DNA from: Xenophilus sp003671765
GTDB taxonomy: Bacteria; Pseudomonadota; Gammaproteobacteria; Burkholderiales; Burkholderiaceae_C
Direction of reading: 5' to 3'
NCBI GenBank assembly: GCA_051414805.1
Contig: CP166702.1
Span: forward strand, 2,914,001 to 2,978,000
DNA: 64,000 bases
Shown here in pieces: positions 23,714 to 31,961 of this stretch (position 1 is the first letter of the stretch; the number at the start of each line of letters is the position of its first letter). Below the pieces are notes generated by a model. The model did not search any database. It saw only the letters and a list, made by a program, of their open reading frames with translations, and was not told the origin of the DNA. A program made the position numbers and the translations under genes.

Positions 23714-24310
23714 GTGCCCGATCCGGTCGTGCCGCGTCGCCGCACGGGGGGTCGCAGCGCACGCGTACTCGAGGCGGTGGAACGCGCCGTGATCGACGAG
23801 CTCAAGGAGTTCGGCATCGAGGACTTCTCGATCCCGCGTGTGGCGAGCCGCGCGGGGATCAGCAGCTCGTCGCTCTACCGGCGCTGGGCGAACAAGGCGG
23901 CGCTGATCGCCTTCGCCGGCGGGCGCACGGCGCAGCAGGGCATTCCTTTCCCCGATTGCGGCTCGCTGCGCGACGACCTCGTGCGGGTCCTGGTCGAGGT
24001 GGCTGCGACCTTCGGCAACAGCAGCAGCCGGGCCATGATCGCCCTGGCGTTCAGCAGCAACGACTCGCCCGAGATCCAGCAGACGCAGGCGGCCTTCTGG
24101 CAGCAGCGCGTCGAGTTGCAGTGGCCGATGTTCGAGCGCGCCATCGCGCGGGGCGAGATCGACGCGCGCGTGGACACCGGCGCGGTGATCGAGCGCGTGG
24201 TCGGGCCGCTCTACTTCCGTTACTTCGTGATGCGCCAGCCGGCGAGCCGGCGTTTCATGGAGGACCTGGTCGACGCGGTCTTGCAGACGCTGCCGCTGCG
24301 CAGCGCGTGA
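23714..24310 (+). CDS. TetR family transcriptional regulator
   Basis: A 198-aa regulator divergent from the Bug-hydroxylase operon. The N-terminal helix-turn-helix is DFSIPRVASRAGISSSSLYRR with WANKAALI (about residues 40-67); the rest is a ligand-binding helical domain. I start it at GTG 23714 because a perfect GGAGG (23704-23708) lies five bases upstream. An earlier ATG at 23654 has no ribosome site, and its first 20 codons run through AT-rich repeats that look like an operator. It likely represses the divergent catabolic operon and itself. Confidence 0.87.
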   Translation: MPDPVVPRRRTGGRSARVLEAVERAVIDELKEFGIEDFSIPRVASRAGISSSSLYRRWANKAALIAFAGGRTAQQGIPFPDCGSLRDDLVRVLVEVAATFGNSSSRAMIALAFSSNDSPEIQQTQAAFWQQRVELQWPMFERAIARGEIDARVDTGAVIERVVGPLYFRYFVMRQPASRRFMEDLVDAVLQTLPLRSA

Positions 24311-24425
24311 GAGCTGGTGGCGCGGTCGCACGCCGGACAGACAGCGCGCCGCCTTCCCGTTCCAATCGCAGGCTCACCTTCCGGGCCGAGCGGCCCATGA
24401 CGAGACAAGCGAAAGGCTCCCTTCC

Positions 24426-25337
24426 ATGATCCAGGACTTCCACGGCAAGACGGCAGTGCTCACCGGCGCCGGCTCCGGCTTCGGCCTCGAATGCGCACGC
24501 ATCGGCGCCGCGCGCGGCATGAACCTCGTGCTGGTCGACGTGCAGCAGGACGCGCTGGACAAGGCCCGGGCCGAGATGGAAGCCGCTGGCGCGCAGGTGC
24601 TGGCGATGAAGGTCGACGTGTCGAGTGCCAAGGAGATGGAAGCGCTGGCCGCGGCCGTGAAGGAGCGCTTCGGCGCGCCGCATTTCGTCTTCAACAACGC
24701 GGGCGTCGGCGCCGGCGGCCTGGTGTGGGAGAACACCGTGGCCGACTGGGAATGGGTGCTCGGCGTCGACCTGTGGGGCGTGGTGCACGGCGTGCGCCTG
24801 TTCGTGCCCATGATGCTCGAGGCCGCCGCCAAGGACCCGTCGTACCGCGGCCACGTGACCAACACCGCCAGCATGGCCGGGCTGCTCACGCCGCCCAACA
24901 TGGGCATCTACAACGCCGCCAAGGCGGCGGTGGTGAGCCTGACCGAGACCATGTACCAGGACCTGAAGCTGGTGACCGACCAGATCGGCGCCAGCCTGCT
25001 GTGCCCGTACTTCGTGCCCACCGGCATCACCAGCAGCGAGCGCAACCGCCCCAACGCGCCCAAGGAAACCGAGCTCACCAAGAGCCAGCTCATCGGCCAG
25101 GCCATGAGCAACAAGGCGGTGAGCAGCGGCAAGATCACGGCCGGCGAAGTCGCGCACAAGGTGTTCAAGGCCATCAGCGACAACCAGTTCTACGTCTTCA
25201 GCCACGAAAGCCCGAAGGCCCTGGGCAACATCACCAGCCGCATGGAGAACATCGTGGCGATGAAGAACCCGGCCGACCCGTTCCTGGAAGCGCCCGCCAT
25301 CGGCGCCAAGCTGCGCGAGCAGCTGCGCGCGGCTTGA
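24426..25337 (+). CDS. SDR family oxidoreductase
   Basis: A 303-aa classical SDR. Cofactor motif TGAGSGFG is at 13-20, D38 at the end of the second strand (LVDVQ) favours NAD(H), NNAG is at 90-93, and S149, Y162 and K166 form the catalytic set (YNAAK). The C-terminus is extended by about 40 residues (SHESPKALGNITSRMENIV) compared with 250-aa members. An AAAGG site precedes the ATG. It is followed by an SRPBCC protein 16 bases later, so the two are probably co-transcribed; their shared substrate is unknown. Confidence 0.92.
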   Translation: MIQDFHGKTAVLTGAGSGFGLECARIGAARGMNLVLVDVQQDALDKARAEMEAAGAQVLAMKVDVSSAKEMEALAAAVKERFGAPHFVFNNAGVGAGGLVWENTVADWEWVLGVDLWGVVHGVRLFVPMMLEAAAKDPSYRGHVTNTASMAGLLTPPNMGIYNAAKAAVVSLTETMYQDLKLVTDQIGASLLCPYFVPTGITSSERNRPNAPKETELTKSQLIGQAMSNKAVSSGKITAGEVAHKVFKAISDNQFYVFSHESPKALGNITSRMENIVAMKNPADPFLEAPAIGAKLREQLRAA

Positions 25338-25353
25338 AGCCGGCGAGGGCGCC

Positions 25354-25773
25354 ATGGCCACGCTGCGCCACGAATTCGTCGTCGACGCCGCGCCTGCGCT
25401 CGTGTGGGACGCGCTGCGCGACTTCGGCGCCGTGCACACGCGCCTGGCGCCGGGCTTCGTCACGGCCTGCGAAATGGAGCAGGGCGGCGAGGTGCGGCAC
25501 ATCACTTTCGCCAACGGCTACGACGTGCGCGAGCGCCTGGTCGGCATCGACGAGCAGGCGCGCCGCCTGGCCTACACCGTGGTGGGCGGCAAGGCGGCGC
25601 ACCACCATGCCAGCGCGCAGGTGCTGGCCGAACCCGACGGGCGCACGAGATTCGTGTGGATCACCGACGTGTTGCCGCACGAGGCCGGCGGTCCCATCGG
25701 CGCCATGATGGCGCTTGGCGCAGCGGCCATGACGAAAGCGCTCGGCGCGCTGGGCCCGGTCAGACAGCCGTAG
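25354..25773 (+). CDS. SRPBCC (START/polyketide cyclase-like) family protein
   Basis: A 139-aa helix-grip protein. The start TLRHEFVVDAAPALVWDALR and the following FGAVHTRLAPGFVTACEME are typical of polyketide cyclase/dehydrase-type lipid-binding proteins, ending in a long C-terminal helix (PIGAMMALGAAAMTKALGAL). These bind hydrophobic ligands in a central cavity and are often non-catalytic. Its start lies 16 bases after the SDR stop. No catalytic residues can be named. Confidence 0.82.
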   Translation: MATLRHEFVVDAAPALVWDALRDFGAVHTRLAPGFVTACEMEQGGEVRHITFANGYDVRERLVGIDEQARRLAYTVVGGKAAHHHASAQVLAEPDGRTRFVWITDVLPHEAGGPIGAMMALGAAAMTKALGALGPVRQP

Positions 25774-25827
25774 CCTGAGCGGGGCACACTCGCGGGGCGG
25801 CGAGATGGCCGCCAGCCCACGCTCCGC

Positions 25828-27192
25828 ATGACTTCTTCCGCTGTTCCCTCTTCCGACGACGCGGCCCCGCCCGCGGCGGTGCCTTTCCTCGAAGCCCTGC
25901 GCTTCTGGCTCAAGCTCGGCTTCATCAGCTTCGGCGGGCCGGCCGGGCAGATCGCGATCATGCACACCGAACTGGTGGAGCGGCGGCGCTGGCTGTCGGA
26001 AGGGCGCTTCCTGCACGCGCTCAACTACTGCATGCTGCTGCCCGGCCCCGAAGCGCAACAGCTCGCCACGTACATCGGCTGGCTGATGCACCGCACGGCG
26101 GGCGGCATCGTCGCCGGCGCGCTGTTCGTGCTGCCTTCGCTGGCGATCCTCATCGCGCTGTCGTGGATCTACATGGCCTATGGGCACCTCACGGTGGTGG
26201 CGGGCATCTTCTACGGGCTGAAGCCCGCGATCACGGCAATCGTGCTGCACGCGGCGCACCGCATCGGCAGCCGGGCGATTCGCAACCGGTGGAAGCTCGG
26301 GCTCGCGGTGGCCGCGTTCATCGCCATCTTTTGGGGACAGGTGCCGTTCCCGGCCATCGTCGCGGTGGCAGCGCTGCTGGGATGGCTGGGCGCGCGCTGG
26401 CGGCCGCAGCTTTTCTCGCCGGCCGGCCACGGCGCCGCGCAACGTTCGGCCGGGCGCGCGCTCATCGACGACGACACGCCGACGCCGGCGCATGCACGCT
26501 TCTCGCGCGCCGGCCTGGCACGCGTGCTGGCGGTGGGCGCGCTACTGTGGCTGGTGCCGATGGGCCTGCTGGTGGCCGATGGCGGCTGGCAGGGCACGCT
26601 GGCCCAGATGGCCTGGTTCTTCAGCAAGGCGGCGCTGCTGACCTTCGGCGGCGCGTATGCCGTGCTGCCCTACGTCTACCAGGGCGCGGTGGACCATTTC
26701 CACTGGCTCAGCGCGCCGCAGATGATGGACGGCCTGGCCCTGGGCGAAACCACGCCCGGCCCGCTGATCATGGTGGTGGCCTTCGTCGGCTTCGTGGGCG
26801 GCTGGCTGCAGCAGGTTGCGGGCGCCGGCGCGCCCTTCCTCGGCGGCGCGCTGGCGGCGGTGGTCGTCACCTTCTTCACCTTCCTGCCGTCCTTCCTCTT
26901 CATCCTGGCCGGCGGCCCGCTGATCGAGGCCACGCACGGGCGCCTCGGCTTCACGGCGCCGCTGGCGGCCATCACGGCGGCGGTGGTGGGCGTGATCGTC
27001 AACCTGGCCCTGTTCTTCGCCTGGCACGTGCTGTGGCCCGATGGCTTCGGCGGGCGCTTCGACATCGCGGCAGCCGTCATCGCGGTGGCGGCCGGCGTGG
27101 CGCTGTTTCGATTGAAGCTCGGCGTGATGCCGGTGCTGGGCCTGTGCGCAGTGGCCGGCCTGCTGCTGCGATGGATGGGGGTGGGCGGCTGA
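25828..27192 (+). CDS. Chromate transporter family protein (ChrA-like, fused two-domain form)
   Basis: A 454-aa membrane protein with two homologous chromate-transporter domains joined in one chain. The first has FISFGGPAGQIAIMH, RRRWLSEGRFLHALNYCMLLPGPEAQQL; the second, inverted, has LLTFGGAYAVLPYVYQ and LGETTPGPLIMVVAFVGFVG. About 10-12 membrane helices are apparent. ChrA exports chromate and may take up or expel sulfate; no chrB regulator is adjacent, so chromate itself is not assured. It ends 38 bases before the convergent DUF2076 gene across a 16-bp GC palindrome (27193-27208) that may serve as a weak shared terminator. Confidence 0.92.
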   Translation: MTSSAVPSSDDAAPPAAVPFLEALRFWLKLGFISFGGPAGQIAIMHTELVERRRWLSEGRFLHALNYCMLLPGPEAQQLATYIGWLMHRTAGGIVAGALFVLPSLAILIALSWIYMAYGHLTVVAGIFYGLKPAITAIVLHAAHRIGSRAIRNRWKLGLAVAAFIAIFWGQVPFPAIVAVAALLGWLGARWRPQLFSPAGHGAAQRSAGRALIDDDTPTPAHARFSRAGLARVLAVGALLWLVPMGLLVADGGWQGTLAQMAWFFSKAALLTFGGAYAVLPYVYQGAVDHFHWLSAPQMMDGLALGETTPGPLIMVVAFVGFVGGWLQQVAGAGAPFLGGALAAVVVTFFTFLPSFLFILAGGPLIEATHGRLGFTAPLAAITAAVVGVIVNLALFFAWHVLWPDGFGGRFDIAAAVIAVAAGVALFRLKLGVMPVLGLCAVAGLLLRWMGVGG

Positions 27193-27230
27193 GCGCGCCG
27201 CGGCGCGCCCGCCTGCGCGCCCTCTGGCCT

Positions 27231-27977
27231 TCAGACGATCGAGTTGTCGCCGTCGTCGAAGCTGCCCCCGTCGTCGAAGCCGTCCCAGTCGGCGCCTGCG
27301 TCGCGCGCCAGCGTGCTGTCGGCCGCGCCGGAGCGGCCGCCGCCATCGTCGCCGAAGAAGTTCTGCGTGACGTTCTCCGTCACCGTCGGAGTGCCGCCTT
27401 GATTGCCGCCGAACAGGCCGCCGCCACCGCTGCCGCCACGGCCGCCGAGCAGGTGCTCGATGCCGTTGAACAGGAACATGCCGCCGGCCACGCCCGCCGC
27501 GGCCGACGCCGCGGTGCCCAGCAGGCCCGGCCCGTTCGATGCCGCCGGCGCCGCAGCCGCCGCCGGTGCACCGAAGACGCGTTCACGCCAGCTCGGCGCG
27601 GCCGCGCGCGCGGGAGGTGCCCCCGGCGCGTAGCGCTCGGACCCGTCGTAGCCGCCGGCCGCCGGCGTCGGCTGGGACGCGTAGGGCTGCGGTTGCAGCT
27701 GCGGCGCGCGGCCCCAGTCGATGCCGGGCGCGCCACCGAGGAAGCTGCCGCCGGCCGGCTGCTGCTGCGCCTGCGAGAGCTGGGCGATCTGCTGCTGCGC
27801 GTCGGCCAGCGCGTGCTCGAGCAGCAGCGCGCGCTGCACCAGCAGGTAGACCGCGTCAGGTTGGCCGGCCAGGCGCTCGCGGATCATCGCGACCGCCTGC
27901 GGGTCCTTCTGCACACCCTGTACCGCGGCGAGGCGCTGCAGCAGGTCGTCGAGCCATTGGGTTTCCTGGGGGGTCAT
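27231..27977 (-). CDS. DUF2076 family protein
   Basis: A 248-aa protein of DUF2076. Residues 1-75 form the conserved helical head (MTPQETQWLDDLLQRLAAVQ, then VYLLVQRALLLEHALADAQQ), followed by a Gln/Pro/Gly/Ala-rich linker, a glycine-alanine hydrophobic stretch (LLGTAASAAAGVAGGMFLF, about 148-166) that could cross the membrane, and a very acidic C-terminal tail ending DDGGSFDDGDNSIV. Related proteins are described as periplasmic ligand-binding sensor-like, but the role is unknown. The frame can be extended 36 codons upstream; MTPQE is the family start and has a GAAAGG site. Confidence 0.85.
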   Translation of the reverse strand: MTPQETQWLDDLLQRLAAVQGVQKDPQAVAMIRERLAGQPDAVYLLVQRALLLEHALADAQQQIAQLSQAQQQPAGGSFLGGAPGIDWGRAPQLQPQPYASQPTPAAGGYDGSERYAPGAPPARAAAPSWRERVFGAPAAAAAPAASNGPGLLGTAASAAAGVAGGMFLFNGIEHLLGGRGGSGGGGLFGGNQGGTPTVTENVTQNFFGDDGGGRSGAADSTLARDAGADWDGFDDGGSFDDGDNSIV

Positions 27978-28145
27978 GGGGGCCTTTCGTGACGTTTCGT
28001 GACAGGGAGGGGCGGCAGCGCGCCGCCTTGTGCGTCGGACCTCGCGGCGGCGTGCAAGTTCTCCACGCCCGGCGCGATTAAGCATGCCCTAAGTCGCGCT
28101 TGCCGCCACACTCCCGTGTCCCACAGCACAGGAAAGGCGAGCACC

Positions 28146-29189
28146 GTGGCTTCACGCGCATGGACATCGGCACTGGTCTTCTTCTTCGTCGTCGCGCTGG
28201 GCAGCGCGCACGCGCAGCAGATCGAGCGCAACAGCCTGGGCATGGCCTTCGTGAAGCTGCCTGCCGGCGAGTTCCTCATGGGCAGCGACGAGTCGCCCGA
28301 GGCACTGGCCCGCGCCTATCCGCAGATGCCGCCCGAACGCTTCGCGCAACTGGACGACGAGAAGCCGGTGCACCGCGTGCGCATCACGCATGCCTTCTGG
28401 ATGGGGCAGCACGAGGTCACGGTGGGCCAGTTCAGGCGCTTTCTCGAACGCTCCGGCTACGTGCCCGAATCGGTGGCCGACGGCACGGGCGGCTACGGCT
28501 GGCGGGCCGACTACGACCCGGCGACGACGAAGCGCGGCGATGCCTTCGAAGGCCGCGACGTGCGCTATTCCTGGCGCAACCCCGGCTTCGCGCAGGGCGA
28601 CGACCACCCGGTCGTGAACGTGACCTGGAACGACGCCCAGGCGCTGGCGGCCTGGCTCAGCCGCACCGAAGGCAAGCGCTACCGCCTGCCCACCGAGGCC
28701 GAATGGGAATACGCCTGCCGCGCCGGCACCCGCACGCGCTACAGCTCGGGCGACGACCCCGCATCGCTCGCGCGCGTCGCCAATGTCTTCGATGCCAGCA
28801 GCGCGCGCTACTGGCCGAAGTGGCAGGCGATGGCGCTGCCGACCGACGACGGCCATCCCTTCACCGCCCCCGTCGGCAGCTTCGCACCCAACGCCTGGGG
28901 CCTGTACGACATGCACGGCAACGCGTGGGAATGGGTGGCCGACTGGCACGCCGACGACTACTACGCGCGCTCATCGGTCGACGATCCGCAGGGCCCCGCC
29001 GACGGCGACGTGCGCGTGCGCCGCGGCGGCTCGTGGCACACCTGGCCTTTCTACGCGCGTGCGTCGTACCGCAACTGGAACGCGCCCGACACGCGCTACA
29101 CGCTGGTGGGCATCCGGCTGGTGCGCGACGACGATACGGGCGCGGCGCCGTCGATCAACGCGGCACCGCCGGCGGCGCCAGCTCGGTGA
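28146..29189 (+). CDS. SUMF1/FGE-like domain protein, exported
   Basis: A 347-aa protein with a signal peptide (residues 1-24, SALVFFFVVALGSAHAQ) and a formylglycine-generating enzyme-sulfatase domain: LGMAFVKLPAGEFLMGSDES, HEVTVGQFRRFL, YRLPTEAEWEYACRAGT, LYDMHGNAWEWVADWH and VRRGGSWHTW...GIRLVR. The two catalytic cysteines of true FGEs are absent; the place after RGGS carries no cysteine. It is therefore probably a non-catalytic or differently acting SUMF-fold protein in the periplasm. The GTG at 28146 with AGGAAAGG upstream is preferred over a 49-codon extension that lacks a signal peptide at its front. Its last 35 bases overlap the convergent aldo-keto reductase. Confidence 0.85.
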   Translation: MASRAWTSALVFFFVVALGSAHAQQIERNSLGMAFVKLPAGEFLMGSDESPEALARAYPQMPPERFAQLDDEKPVHRVRITHAFWMGQHEVTVGQFRRFLERSGYVPESVADGTGGYGWRADYDPATTKRGDAFEGRDVRYSWRNPGFAQGDDHPVVNVTWNDAQALAAWLSRTEGKRYRLPTEAEWEYACRAGTRTRYSSGDDPASLARVANVFDASSARYWPKWQAMALPTDDGHPFTAPVGSFAPNAWGLYDMHGNAWEWVADWHADDYYARSSVDDPQGPADGDVRVRRGGSWHTWPFYARASYRNWNAPDTRYTLVGIRLVRDDDTGAAPSINAAPPAAPAR

Positions 29190-30192
29190 ACTGGCCGTTC
29201 CAGTAGGGGTAGTGGGGATAGGGCGGCATCACGGCGCTCGCGGCATCGAGCGCCGCCATCTGCGTGGGCGTGAGGCTCCAGCCCACGGCGCCGAGGTTCT
29301 GCACCAGCTGCGCCTCGTCGCGCGCGCCGATCAGCACGCTGGTCACCGTGGGCCGCTGCAGCAGCCAGTTGATGGCGACCTGCGGCACCGTCTTGCCGGT
29401 TTCCTCCGCCACCTGGAGCAGCGCATCGACCACGCGGTACAGGTGCTCGTCGGCCACCGGCGGCGCGAAGCCGGCCGTCTCGTGCAGGCGGCTGCCTTCG
29501 GGCAGCGGCGCACCGCGCCGGATCTTGCCGGTGAGGCGGCCCCAGCCGAGCGGGCTCCACACCAGCGCACCCACGCCCTGGTCGATGCCCAGCGGCATCA
29601 GCTCCCATTCGTAGTCGCGGCCGACGAGCGAGTAGTAGGTCTGGTTGGCGACGAAGCGCTCGGTGCCCAGGCGGTCGGCCGCGGCCAGCGCCTTCATCAG
29701 CTGCCAGCCTGCGAAGTTCGAGGCGCCGATCGCGCGCACCTTGCCGGCGCGCACCAGGTCGTCGAGCGTGCGCAGCATCTGCTCGACCGGCGTGTGGGCG
29801 TCGAAGGCGTGCAGCTGCAGGATGTCGATGTGTTCCGTCTTCAGGCGCCTGAGCGCGGCGTGCGTGCTCTCGAGCAGGTGGTGGCGCGACCAGCCGGCGT
29901 CGTTGGGGCCATCGCCCGTGCGCAGCGTGACCTTGGTCGAGATGAGCGCCGCGTTGCGCCGGCCTTCCAGCGCCGCGCCGAGGATCTCCTCCGACGCGCC
30001 CGACGAATACACGTCGGCCGTGTCGAAGAGGTTCACGCCCGCATCGAGGCAGATGTCGACCAGGCGCCGGGCGCCGGCCACGTCGGTCTGGCCCCAGGCG
30101 CTGAAGAGCGGGCCTTGTCCGCCGAAAGTGCCGGCACCGAAGCCGAGGGCGGGCACACGCAGGCCGGAGCGGCCGAGCAGTCGTTGTTCCAT
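29155..30192 (-). CDS. Aldo/keto reductase
   Basis: A 345-aa NADPH-dependent TIM-barrel oxidoreductase. The catalytic tetrad is visible as D and Y in NLFDTADVYSSG, K in ALISTKVTL and H in DILQLHAFD; cofactor-binding stretches are VWSPLGWGRLTGKIRRG and TSVLIGARDEAQLVQNL. An AAAGGAGTC site precedes the ATG. The protein resembles the YajO/YghZ-type group that reduces aldehydes. The 3' end overlaps the convergent SUMF-like gene by 35 bases, with each C-terminus coding on opposite strands. Confidence 0.93.
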   Translation of the reverse strand: MEQRLLGRSGLRVPALGFGAGTFGGQGPLFSAWGQTDVAGARRLVDICLDAGVNLFDTADVYSSGASEEILGAALEGRRNAALISTKVTLRTGDGPNDAGWSRHHLLESTHAALRRLKTEHIDILQLHAFDAHTPVEQMLRTLDDLVRAGKVRAIGASNFAGWQLMKALAAADRLGTERFVANQTYYSLVGRDYEWELMPLGIDQGVGALVWSPLGWGRLTGKIRRGAPLPEGSRLHETAGFAPPVADEHLYRVVDALLQVAEETGKTVPQVAINWLLQRPTVTSVLIGARDEAQLVQNLGAVGWSLTPTQMAALDAASAVMPPYPHYPYWNGQFTELAPPAVPR

Positions 30193-30226
30193 CGAGGGAC
30201 TCCTTTCAAGGGTTTCGGTATTCACT

Positions 30227-30247
30227 CCCTCTCCGACCGGGAGAGGG
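30227..30247. repeat. Short CCCTCTCC/GGAGAGGG hairpin
   Basis: An 8-bp perfect stem (30227-30234 with 30240-30247) around a short loop, lying 20 bases before the larger inverted repeat upstream of the aldo/keto reductase. It has no following T-run. Confidence 0.5.
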
Positions 30248-30266
30248 CTGGCGACTCGCCCCGCAA

Positions 30267-30326
30267 CCGTTCGGGCTGAGCCTGTCGAAGCCTTGCGCCG
30301 GCCTTCGACAGGCCCAGGCTGAACGG
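30267..30326. repeat. Inverted repeat with CCGTTC...TGTCGAAG arms
   Basis: Two 24-base arms (30267-30290 and 30303-30326) match at 21 of 24 positions around a 12-base loop. It lies in the 172-base gap between the aldo/keto reductase start and the MFS stop. The arm sequence, containing CTGTCGAAG, resembles a palindromic repeat widely scattered in proteobacterial genomes (from memory). Confidence 0.7.
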
Positions 30327-30364
30327 GCGGGGGAGTCACCGGTGATCGGGTGGAAGCTGCAGGC

Positions 30365-31555
30365 TCAAGCCCCCGCCGTCGCGCACTCCGCCGGCACCTG
30401 CCGCCGGTCCAGCGCATGGCTCCACAGCGCCAGCAGTAGCCCGGCGACCGTGAGCGCCGCCGCGGCCATGCCCAGGTTCTGCAGGCCCTGCGTGCCGGCG
30501 CCGCGCTCGATCACCACGCCGCCGACCCACGCGCCCAGCGCGTTGCCGAGGTTGAAGGCCGCGATGTTCAGGCTCGACGCGAGGTTCTGCCCCGCGCCGG
30601 CCGCCTTCTCCAGCACCCGCACCTGCAGCGGCGCCACGGTGGCGAAAGCGACGATGCCCAGCAGCCCGACGAACACGACGGCCGCCACCGCGTGCGGCAT
30701 CGCCCAGCGGGCCACCGCCAGCACCGCGGCCAGCGCGATCAGCGTGCGGATCACCGCGCGCATCGGCGCCTTGTCGGCCAGCTTGCCGCCCAGCAGGTTG
30801 CCGATGGCCAGCCCGCCGCCGAAGAGCAGCAGCACCGGCGACACCGCCGCGTCCGACAGGCCCGTCACCCGGGTCAGCACCGGCTGCACGTAGGTGTAGA
30901 AGGCGAACACGCCGGCAAAACCCAGCACCGTCATCGCCAGTCCCAGCCACACCTGCGGGCGGGCCAGCACGGCCAGCTCGTCGCGCAGCGGCGCGGGCTC
31001 GACCTTGGCAGCGTCGCGCGGCACATAACGCGCCAGCACCGCCAGTGCGACGACACCGATCACGGCCACGGCCCAGAAGGTCGCGCGCCAGCCGAAGTGC
31101 AGGCCCAGCCAGGCGCCCGCCGGCACGCCGAGCAGCGTCGCGGCCGTGAGGCCCGTGAACATGATCGCGATGGCCGAGGCGCGCTTCTCGGGCGGCACCA
31201 GCCCGGTGGCCACCACCGAGCCCACGCCGAAGAAGGTGCCGTGCGCCAGCGAGGTGATCACCCGGGCGGCCATCAGCGCCTCGTAGCTCGGCGCCACGGC
31301 ACAGGCGATGTTGCCGAGCGTGAAGATCGCCATCAGCGCCAGCAGCACCGTCTTGCGCGGCAGGCGCCGCGTGGCGATGGTGAGCACCGGCGCGCCGACC
31401 GCCACGCCGATGGCGTAGCCCGAGATCAGCAGGCCCGCGGCCGCGATGGAGACATGAAGATCCGCCGAGACCTGCAGCAGCAGGCCCATGATGACGAACT
31501 CGGTGGTGCCGATGCCGAAGGCGCCGGCGGTGAGGGCAAGAAGTGCGATGGGCAT
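30365..31555 (-). CDS. MFS transporter, DHA1 family (AraJ/YdhP-like)
   Basis: A 396-aa, 12-helix major facilitator. It opens directly with helix 1 carrying GAFGIGTTEFVIMGLLLQVS, the hallmark of the arabinose-efflux/DHA1-2 subgroup, and has RRLPRKTVLLALMAIF in the helix 2-3 loop and GVPAGAWLGLHFGWRATFW in helix 5 (drug:H+ antiporter motif C region). Probable export of sugars or small drugs. No strong ribosome site precedes the ATG. It is divergent from the toxin-antitoxin pair. Confidence 0.92.
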   Translation of the reverse strand: MPIALLALTAGAFGIGTTEFVIMGLLLQVSADLHVSIAAAGLLISGYAIGVAVGAPVLTIATRRLPRKTVLLALMAIFTLGNIACAVAPSYEALMAARVITSLAHGTFFGVGSVVATGLVPPEKRASAIAIMFTGLTAATLLGVPAGAWLGLHFGWRATFWAVAVIGVVALAVLARYVPRDAAKVEPAPLRDELAVLARPQVWLGLAMTVLGFAGVFAFYTYVQPVLTRVTGLSDAAVSPVLLLFGGGLAIGNLLGGKLADKAPMRAVIRTLIALAAVLAVARWAMPHAVAAVVFVGLLGIVAFATVAPLQVRVLEKAAGAGQNLASSLNIAAFNLGNALGAWVGGVVIERGAGTQGLQNLGMAAAALTVAGLLLALWSHALDRRQVPAECATAGA

Positions 31556-31671
31556 GATGGGATGAACTGTGAGGGTTATCCCTGATCGTGACTAGACGGC
31601 TCGCTGGAAAGAGATTGGTGAATTCAATTCCAAGGTGGCGAATGCCGTCGACATGAAGGAGAATCCGAAAG

Positions 31672-31697
31672 CTGTACGGTCTGTACGGATCAGGAGG
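31672..31697 (+). promoter_or_regulatory. Direct repeats and ribosome site ahead of the toxin-antitoxin pair
   Basis: CTGTACGG occurs twice (31672-31679 and 31681-31688) with a 9-base period, immediately before a perfect AGGAGG (31692-31697) six bases upstream of the antitoxin ATG. The repeats are placed where Phd-type antitoxins usually bind to autoregulate; the AGGAGG fixes the start at 31704. Confidence 0.6.
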
Positions 31698-31703
31698 TCG
31701 TCC

Positions 31704-31961
31704 ATGTCACTTCGTACCGTTGGCCTTGAACAGGGCCGCAACAAGCTGCCCGAGCTGGCGTCTCGCGCGCATGCCGGAGAGGCCAGTCTGCTGACACGCC
31801 ATGGCAAGCCTTACGCTGCCATCGTGTCTCCCGAGTTGCTGGCCAAGGCGACGCGCCGCCCGTCTGGATTCCTGAGCCTGCGGGGCACAGGCAAGGGACT
31901 GTGGGGCAAGTCACCCGCGCGCTACGTCGCCGATCTGCGCGACGAATGGGGAGACCGTTGA
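31704..31961 (+). CDS. Phd/YefM family antitoxin
   Basis: An 85-aa antitoxin. The N-terminal Phd/YefM DNA-binding fold is seen in VGLEQGRNKLPELASRAHAG and LLTRHGKPYAAIVSPELL (residues 6-46); the C-terminal half (GFLSLRGTGKGLWGKSP and ADLRDEWGDR) would wrap the toxin. The perfect AGGAGG six bases upstream fixes the start. It overlaps the PIN toxin gene, the standard order for type II modules, and is expected to repress its own promoter through the CTGTACGG repeats. Confidence 0.87.
   Translation: MSLRTVGLEQGRNKLPELASRAHAGEASLLTRHGKPYAAIVSPELLAKATRRPSGFLSLRGTGKGLWGKSPARYVADLRDEWGDR

Noticed and set aside
27999..28145. 49-codon extension of the SUMF-like gene
   Set aside because: It would bury the clear signal peptide; GTG 28146 puts it at the N-terminus.
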